From assembly GCA_015501075.1 (NCBI GenBank), contig JADNYJ010000805.1, forward strand, positions 1 to 12,682: 12,682 nucleotides of DNA. Direction: 5' to 3'. The stretch is from Gymnopilus junonius. Taxonomy: Eukaryota > Basidiomycota > Agaricomycetes > Agaricales > Galerinaceae. The translations under genes were made by a program, and so were the position numbers. A model generated the notes under the pieces. That model was not told the DNA's origin, made no database searches, and saw only the letters and a program-made list of their open reading frames with translations. Shown here piece by piece: positions 7,569 through 12,682 of this stretch; within the stretch, counting starts at the first letter, position 1; each line of letters opens with the position of its first letter.

Positions 7569-8189
7569 GACAGGGAAAGGCCGAAAAAAAGGAGAAATAA
7601 AGAGAAGTGATATTACCGAGATTATAGTGATTGGGTTTGCCCGAACTAGCCTCCTATAGAATCCTCTGATACGGAAATTATAGACGGTGAGATTTTATCA
7701 CCGGGTCGGAGTTCCTTTGGTCAAAATTAACTCGATTCTCATACAGCTCACCTTGTGATTCGCTTCTAGCACTGGAGCAGCTACAACTGACAGACGAAGA
7801 TAATCGGTGGCGCGGTCTCACCGACTCCCGAATTAACGATGTGGCGTCCAAAAGATTTTCGACTTCAAAATAGAACTTTGAATGCTAAAGAGCTGAAAAA
7901 CCTGCGCCTTATGCCGACTGGATCGCCCGGCGATCCTCGTTTTCAACCCTCCGACTTATCAAGGTGCCGCTAAACGCCGACCTACAAGGTTTTCATTCAT
8001 TGGCTACAGACAGCAGCTTCGTTAATTGGCGTTCATCAACATTCCAGCTGCCAGACGTTATTCGGCACATTGCCATAGATGTCCGATATATAATACAGGC
8101 CAATCTGTTATTCGGCTGCTCGTGATCAAACCCGCCCTCCCTCCTCTTTTCCTCCTCTTCTTACACCGCCAGCCACCAGCGATATTAAC
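7569..8189 (+). promoter_or_regulatory. Upstream region and probable core promoter of the first DUF2235 gene
   Basis: No gene is apparent between the 115-bp element and the start codon. A TATA-like GATATATAAT lies at 8085-8094, about 100 bp before the ATG. A pyrimidine tract at 8131-8162, common in front of fungal transcription starts, follows it. The 10-mer GTTATTCGGC occurs at 8057-8066 and again at 8107-8116, exactly 50 bp apart and flanking the TATA-like box; it may be a binding-site pair. The start codon lies in a favourable context (AACATGGC). Confidence 0.5.
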
Positions 8190-10355
8190 ATGGCAGACCA
8201 TGTCAGACTTGAGAGCACAGCGACTGTCGTGTCGGATACTGCGACATTGGCATCGCCTCAATCTTCCGGCTTCTCAAAATCAAGCCAATTAAGCCCCGTG
8301 AATGGCTTGACCAATGGTGTTCCGGATAATGATATCCTACCTCCAGAGCACGCGTTCCGCACTCTTGTTCTCTGCTTCGATGGAACTGGTGACCAGCAAG
8401 TATTCTTTACTTTGACGCCCTTCAATTAACTGACATACTTTTTTAGGTTTGATGCCGATGTGAGCTTTTTGAACGCAGCAAAATGTAGTGTTTTTCTCAC
8501 TTTTACCAGAATTCGAACATCATCGAATTATTCAGCATGCTGAAGAAAGATGACCCGACGAAACAGTTGGTTTATTACCAGGTTTGTCCGAATCCATCAT
8601 TTTTTTTTTGAAAATGTTAATATTCATGGATAATTAAACAGGCTGGTATTGGGACATACACCACGCCTCAGATTGCTACACCGTTCTGGACCAACATCAG
8701 CAAGGTGAGTCGGGTTCATAGAATTTGCGAGTCTGTTCGTTACTTATCTGTGTGACAGAGCATAGACATGGCAATAGCGTGGAACCTCGACGCTCATATC
8801 ATGGGTTTGTTATTTGATACATTAGGGAAAAGGACCAGAATTTAAATTTCATTTTGAATAGGCGGTTACGAATTTCTCATGCAAAATTGTGTGTTCCGTT
8901 TTTGCTTTATGGTTCCTCCCTTTCTGACACATTCGCAGATCGAGCGGGCGATAGGATTTGTATCTTCGGTAAAGCACATGACGGCCACTTTATAGAAAAC
9001 GGCAAGTTTATACTGATCATCTTCCTCCTCTAGGCTTTTCTCGCGGAGCTTACACAGCGCGATGGTGAGCAAATAAACGTTACAGTCTTGACACTGTACT
9101 CATTGTTGTTGCTAGCTTGGCTGGAATGATTCACAAAGTGGGGCTCCTACCTATTTCCAACAGTCAACAAATTCCATTCGCCTACAAAATGTACACCCTG
9201 GCGGACGAGACTGGTTGGAAACAATCCAACCTTTTCAAGAAGACGTTCTCTATCGATGTCGACATTGAGTTTGTCGGTGTATGGTGCGTCTCATCCTCAG
9301 GCCCTGTCGATCAATTCTCAGCCGAACGCTTGACATTTCCAGGGACACCGTCAACTCGGTCGGCCTCATCCCCCGACGTCTGCCCTTCGTGACTTCAAAC
9401 ACCGCTATCAGAACATTCCGACATGCGCTTTCGTTGGACGAACATCGTGCCAAGTTCAAAGCCAATACGTGGAATCGCCCGACTAAGAAAGAGGAAACGC
9501 TCGGCATTAGCGATAAACCCAAGACCAAGAAAGCTCATGCTTCTGCACACAAGAAGGCGAAGAGCACATCTCACGACTTGGAGGAGCGATACGGGAAGGA
9601 TAGGACTCAGCCTACTGATGTCGATGAGGTAATTTATACAGGCTCACGATTGTGCCTGTTCCTGATTTTCCTTTTTTCTTTCTTCATAGGTCTGGTTCGC
9701 CGGATGTCATTGCGATATCGGTGGAGGTTCTGGTATGTTATTGTTCCTCTGTTTCCGTTGTGCACAAACTGAAAGCATTATAGTCGGTAACGGCATTAGA
9801 CCCAATCTTGCTCGGATTCCTCTTCGTTGGATGATCCGCGAATGCTTCAAAACCAACACCGGTATACTGTTCCACGTCGACGGATTGAGACGTGTCGGCC
9901 TTGACCCTGCTGCCCTATACCCCGTCGTCCTTCCTCGCCCTCCAGCTCTGCCTGCCGGAGTGACAGGTCCAACAGCCTATATCCAGCCTGTCCCCAAAAC
10001 ACAGCCACAACCAGAAGACGACGAAGTCGAAGATCCTTTTGCGACTCCTGAGACTGAGGAAGAGCTCGACCTCAAAGATGCTCTATCGCCCGTCTACGAC
10101 CAGTTGGCTTTGGCTTGGGGTTGGTGGATCCTTGAACTTTTGCCGCAGAGGCAGCGGTACCAGGAAGAGGACAACTCGTGGACATCTGAATATAGATCCA
10201 ACTTAGGCAAAGGGAGGCACATTCCTCACCAACGTAAGAATGGAGTTCGGGTTCATAGGACGGTCAAGACGCGTTTGGATGCTGAGTATGCTAATGGGAA
10301 GAAGTATGATCCTAACTCGAATCTCAAGCTGGAAAATGTTACTTGGGTGGATTGA
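8190..10355 (+). CDS. DUF2235 (Tle1-like alpha/beta hydrolase) protein, 518 residues, 12 exons
   Basis: The predicted exons are 8190-8395, 8447-8459, 8510-8581, 8642-8704, 8759-8804, 8862-8888, 8939-8968, 9034-9064, 9116-9283, 9343-9628, 9690-9732 and 9784-10355. They sum to 1557 nt with no internal stop. The product has the DUF2235 hallmarks in order: TLVLCFDGTGDQ (residues 58-69), the nucleophile elbow GFSRG (153-157, Ser155 the presumed nucleophile), the motif GVWDTVNSVG (217-226), RHALSLDEHRAKF (245-257) and FAGCHCDIGGG (317-327, the Asp/His block). The C-terminal part has WWILELLP and VHRTVKTRL. A Lys-rich linker (about 277-300) and an acidic linker precede the C-terminal part. There is no evident signal peptide or membrane segment. 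Bacterial Tle1 relatives are phospholipases; the fungal members are largely uncharacterised, so lipid or ester hydrolysis is an inference. All introns are 50-65 bp. A broken paralogue follows 740 bp downstream in the same orientation. Confidence 0.93.
8396..8446 (+). other. GC-AG intron (intron 1 of the DUF2235 gene)
   Basis: The only way to keep the conserved FDGTGDQFDAD frame is to end exon 1 at GACCA (8395), so that the intron begins GCAAGT and ends TTTTTTAG at 8446. GCAAGT is the usual strong form of a GC donor. A CTGAC branch-like sequence lies near 8430. The GT three bases later (8400) would give a TGA two codons on. The paralogue at 11093 reads straight through this position with no intron and the same residues, which supports the splice. 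Confidence 0.8.
8447..8459 (+). other. 13-nt microexon of the DUF2235 gene
   Basis: GTTTGATGCCGAT lies between the GC-AG intron (51 bp) and a GTGAGC...CCAG intron (50 bp, 8460-8509). It completes a Gln codon and adds Phe-Asp-Ala-Asp. The paralogue has Phe-Asp-Ser-Asp at the same place within a single exon, which confirms that these 13 nt are coding. Confidence 0.82.
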
Positions 10356-11092
10356 GCACGTTCGTGAGTTGACTTTTATTATAATTGTGAGCGTCAAATC
10401 ATTGATAGTTGACAACGAGATAGCAGTGTATCTGTATGGTGCTCGGTTTCCCTCACAGCGTTTCATGCTAAGTACTATGATGATGTCCTCTGGTTTTGTA
10501 CAGCATGTGTATTACTCTTTGATTCCTTATGAACAGCTTTGAGCCATTTAAGTGTCTCGCAGTACTTTTCAAGTGCCCCTCAGGTGTACAAGGTAGGTGA
10601 TGATCGGCAGGGGTTGGCGTTTGCCGCTGTCAGTGTCAACCCGAGTAGGCTAGTTCCGAACACTTGATAAATTTATGTGGTTGGACCGTCATCTTATTCT
10701 TCCAAGGCGCCACCTCCAATGCAGCTGCAGTGGAAACACCCGCGACCATCGCCACGTACATACATACTCCACACAAGCATCAGCTGTTAAGCTTAGCTTC
10801 AAGCTTGGCAATTGGCCACCCTTGGGCCTTGACCATCCGGGGTGCAAGATGGCATCAAGTGGTCAGCTAAATATAGCAACTGCTCTTGGATTTTGTGGTT
10901 AGCCGAATTGAACCCTGGCGTAGATGCTCTGCAATCACTTACTATTGGGTGCTTACGAGTGTTCCGACTTCCATGCCGTGCTAAATTTATTAAACAGATA
11001 TATAGGCCTGACAGCGGTACTTTTCACGAACGAACTTCCTTGGATCGACTCCCAACTGACTTCAAGGCCGCTCAGTACTATCGATAATCATT
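10356..11092 (+). promoter_or_regulatory. Intergenic region between the DUF2235 copies, with a probable promoter for the second
   Basis: No gene is supported here; the open frames (for example near 10664-10902) look random. A TATA-like GATATATA lies at 10997-11004, about 90 bp before the ATG at 11093, nearly the same placement as in front of the first copy. An AAGCTT pair (about 10789 and 10801) sits in a small repeat. I see no canonical AATAAA for the upstream gene. Confidence 0.4.
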
Positions 11093-12682
11093 ATGTCGTC
11101 CTCTGGGAGAGTCAAGCATTCCTTAGAAGGGACTGTTGTCTCTATGACAAACACTGTCGTGGAAGGCGGGTCTCCTTCTGAAACCCACTTTCCTGGCTTT
11201 GAGACTACTGCAGATCCGACTGCCACGCCACAGTACCAAGAGAAGCCAGCGCCCATACGACGAGAGAACACGATTGACCCTCGTGCTGTTCCTCCCGTCA
11301 TCCCACCAGATCACCCAAGTCGTACACTCGTCGTTTGCTTTGATGGAACGGGAGATCAATTCGACTCCGACAACTCTAACATCGTCCAATTTGTTTCTCT
11401 ACTGAAGAAGGACGACAGGACCAAGCAGTTGGTTTATTACCAGGTACGCCGCTGTCATACTTGAATCCAGGCAGTATATATTGAACCTCTACACGTCAGG
11501 CTGGTATTGGGACATACACGTCTCCACAAGTTGCTTCCCCTTGATGTCCAGCGTGACGAAGGTACGCTCCTTTGTTCACACCTTCTATTTCGGTTTGGGA
11601 TCAAGTTCTTTGTAGACCATAGATGAGATGTTCGCTCTACACCTCGACGCCCATGTCATGGGTTAATCTTTCGACACTTTCTTATAAAACACGCCCGCTA
11701 AATAGATTCGTTCGCAGGTGGATATGAATTTCTGATGCAAAATTGTAAGCCAACCAGTATATTCGTCTGTTGAGAGCGTCTCATTTCTTTTACTATTAAC
11801 ACAGACCTCACTGGAGACAGAATTTGCCTATTTGGTTCCTCATCTCCTTTTCCTTTTATGTATTGGTTTTGCTGATACACGAAACCAGGATTCTCTCGAG
11901 GTGCCTACACAGCACGCAGGTTGGTCCGATGCGTTCATATTCAAACGGTTCGGTGAGCTAATACAGGTTATGTAGCCTCGCAGGTATGCTCCACAAAGTG
12001 GGCTTGCTTCCCGCAGGTAACTTTCAGCAAGTGCCCTTTGCATATAAAATGTATACGCGCGCCGATGATGTCGGGTGGAACAATCAACCGAGTTCAAGAA
12101 GGCGTTTCTGTACTGATGTGTCTATTGAATTCATTGGCGTTTGGTAAGTACTGATTTTCTAGTCAGGAACATGCACCGATCCATCACCTCAAGGGATACT
12201 GTAGACTCTGTCGGTATTATTCCCAGGAGATTACCATTCACTACATCAAATACAATCGTTCGGACCTTCCGCCATGCCGTTTCCTTGGACGAGCGTCGGG
12301 CTAAATTCAAAGCAAATCTTTGGAACAGGCCCGATGAAGATGAGTTGAAGCTCGGAACCTCTTCTGTTAAACCAGTCTCTTGCAAGGCTGGTAAACTTCC
12401 CACAAGTCGAAGCCACAGAAGAGAAGCCTAAGCTGAATGTATTTGTCAAGGAGGATGAATCCGAACGCGACTTGAATAAATTGGAAAAGAGGTACTCTGA
12501 AAGACATCAGAAGACGACTGATATCGATGAAGTTTGGTTTGCGGTATGTCAACCTCAATCATGCTCAATAGTACCAGTTGCTTAACTTTCACTTAGGGAT
12601 GCCATTGTGGTGAGCACTATCCACAGTCAGCTGCTTCCTTCGACCGTCGTTTGATTACTTTTTCTAGATATTGGTGGAGGTT
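11093..12682 (+). pseudogene. Tandem DUF2235 paralogue with frameshifts, 3' end outside the window
   Basis: The predicted exons are 11093-11443, 11500-11561, 11616-11661, 11718-11744, 11805-11834, 11889-11919, 11976-12143, 12194-12543, 12597-12609 and 12668 onward. Five consecutive internal exon lengths (46, 27, 30, 31 and 168 nt) are identical to those of the first copy, and the motifs TLVVCFDGTGDQ, GFSRGAYTAR, IGVWDTVDSVG, RHAVSLDERRAKF and FAGCHCDIGGG are all present. Exon 2 is 62 nt instead of 63, losing one base near 11537-11541 and bringing in a TGA at 11542-11544. A block near 12080-12110 is read in a shifted frame. Exon 8 has a net extra base near 12395-12401, and without it the frame would stop at 12429-12431. 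Catalytic residues are intact at DNA level, so either decay is recent or the assembly carries indel errors. The N-terminal extension (about 90 residues before the first motif) is longer than in copy one. Confidence 0.85.
12597..12609 (+). other. 13-nt microexon in the second DUF2235 copy, encoding the GCHC(D) motif
   Basis: GGATGCCATTGTG is flanked by a 53-bp intron (12544-12596, GTATGT...TTAG) and a 58-bp intron (12610-12667, GTGAGC...CTAG). It encodes Gly-Cys-His-Cys plus the first base of the Asp codon, the core of the conserved Asp/His block. In the first copy this stretch lies inside one 43-nt exon, and its 5' intron sits 12 nt further upstream, between DVDE and VWFA. Confidence 0.8.

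Noticed and set aside
8399..8446. A canonical GT donor at 8399-8400 for intron 1 of the DUF2235 gene.
   Set aside because: Using it creates a TGA right after the junction and breaks the FDGTGDQFD motif that the paralogue encodes without an intron.
9250..9528. Minus-strand ORF over the DUF2235 exons, and a similar one at 12131-12403.
   Set aside because: Both lie opposite the most conserved DUF2235 coding exons and mirror each other only because the paralogues are similar.
10472..11110. Similar strings around AGTACTAT...GTCCTCTGG at 10471 and 11076, perhaps duplication boundaries.
   Set aside because: The match is short and gapped and is not supported by flanking similarity.

Overview
The window looks like nuclear DNA of a filamentous basidiomycete, most likely an Agaricomycete. 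The evidence is the dense array of short spliceosomal introns (about 50-62 bp, GT...AG with CTRAY-like branch sequences), several short exons, a pyrimidine-rich tract upstream of a start codon, and a retroelement whose gag and reverse-transcriptase sequences resemble those I know from mushroom genomes. There is no bacterial-style gene packing and I see no rRNA, tRNA or CRISPR array. The species cannot be named from the sequence.

Layout. (1) Positions 1-2739, minus strand: the 5' part of a decayed retroelement cut by the left edge. A gag-like frame (2739 to 1297) carries two in-frame stops and two zinc-knuckle-like motifs. A following pol frame (1475 to 1) carries reverse-transcriptase motifs, a probable 336-bp intron, one stop, three frameshifts and a lost catalytic Asp. 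(2) Positions 2740-5640: AT-rich non-genic DNA with two candidate TA-flanked terminal-inverted-repeat elements (586 bp and 1599 bp). It also holds a perfect 18-bp CACGTG palindrome, a polypurine hairpin and one weak ORF. (3) Positions 5729-6308, plus strand: a broken two-exon gene that I cannot identify. (4) Positions 6309-7563: no convincing gene; a 96-bp-spaced direct repeat and a 115-bp MITE-like element. (5) Positions 8190-10355, plus strand: an apparently intact 12-exon, 518-residue DUF2235 (Tle1-like alpha/beta hydrolase) gene, reconstructed exon by exon. (6) Positions 11093-12682, plus strand: a tandem DUF2235 paralogue running off the right edge. It keeps the same internal exon lengths but has at least two net frameshifts and one block read in a shifted frame.

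How the parts fit. The two DUF2235 copies are a local tandem duplication in which one copy seems functional and the other is decaying or mis-sequenced. The rest of the window is a transposon-rich flank that supplies no partner genes. The most interesting observations are at gene-structure level: a GC-AG intron next to a 13-nt microexon in the first copy, a different 13-nt microexon in the second copy, and non-shared intron positions between the two. I found no convincing evidence of a new multi-gene system.
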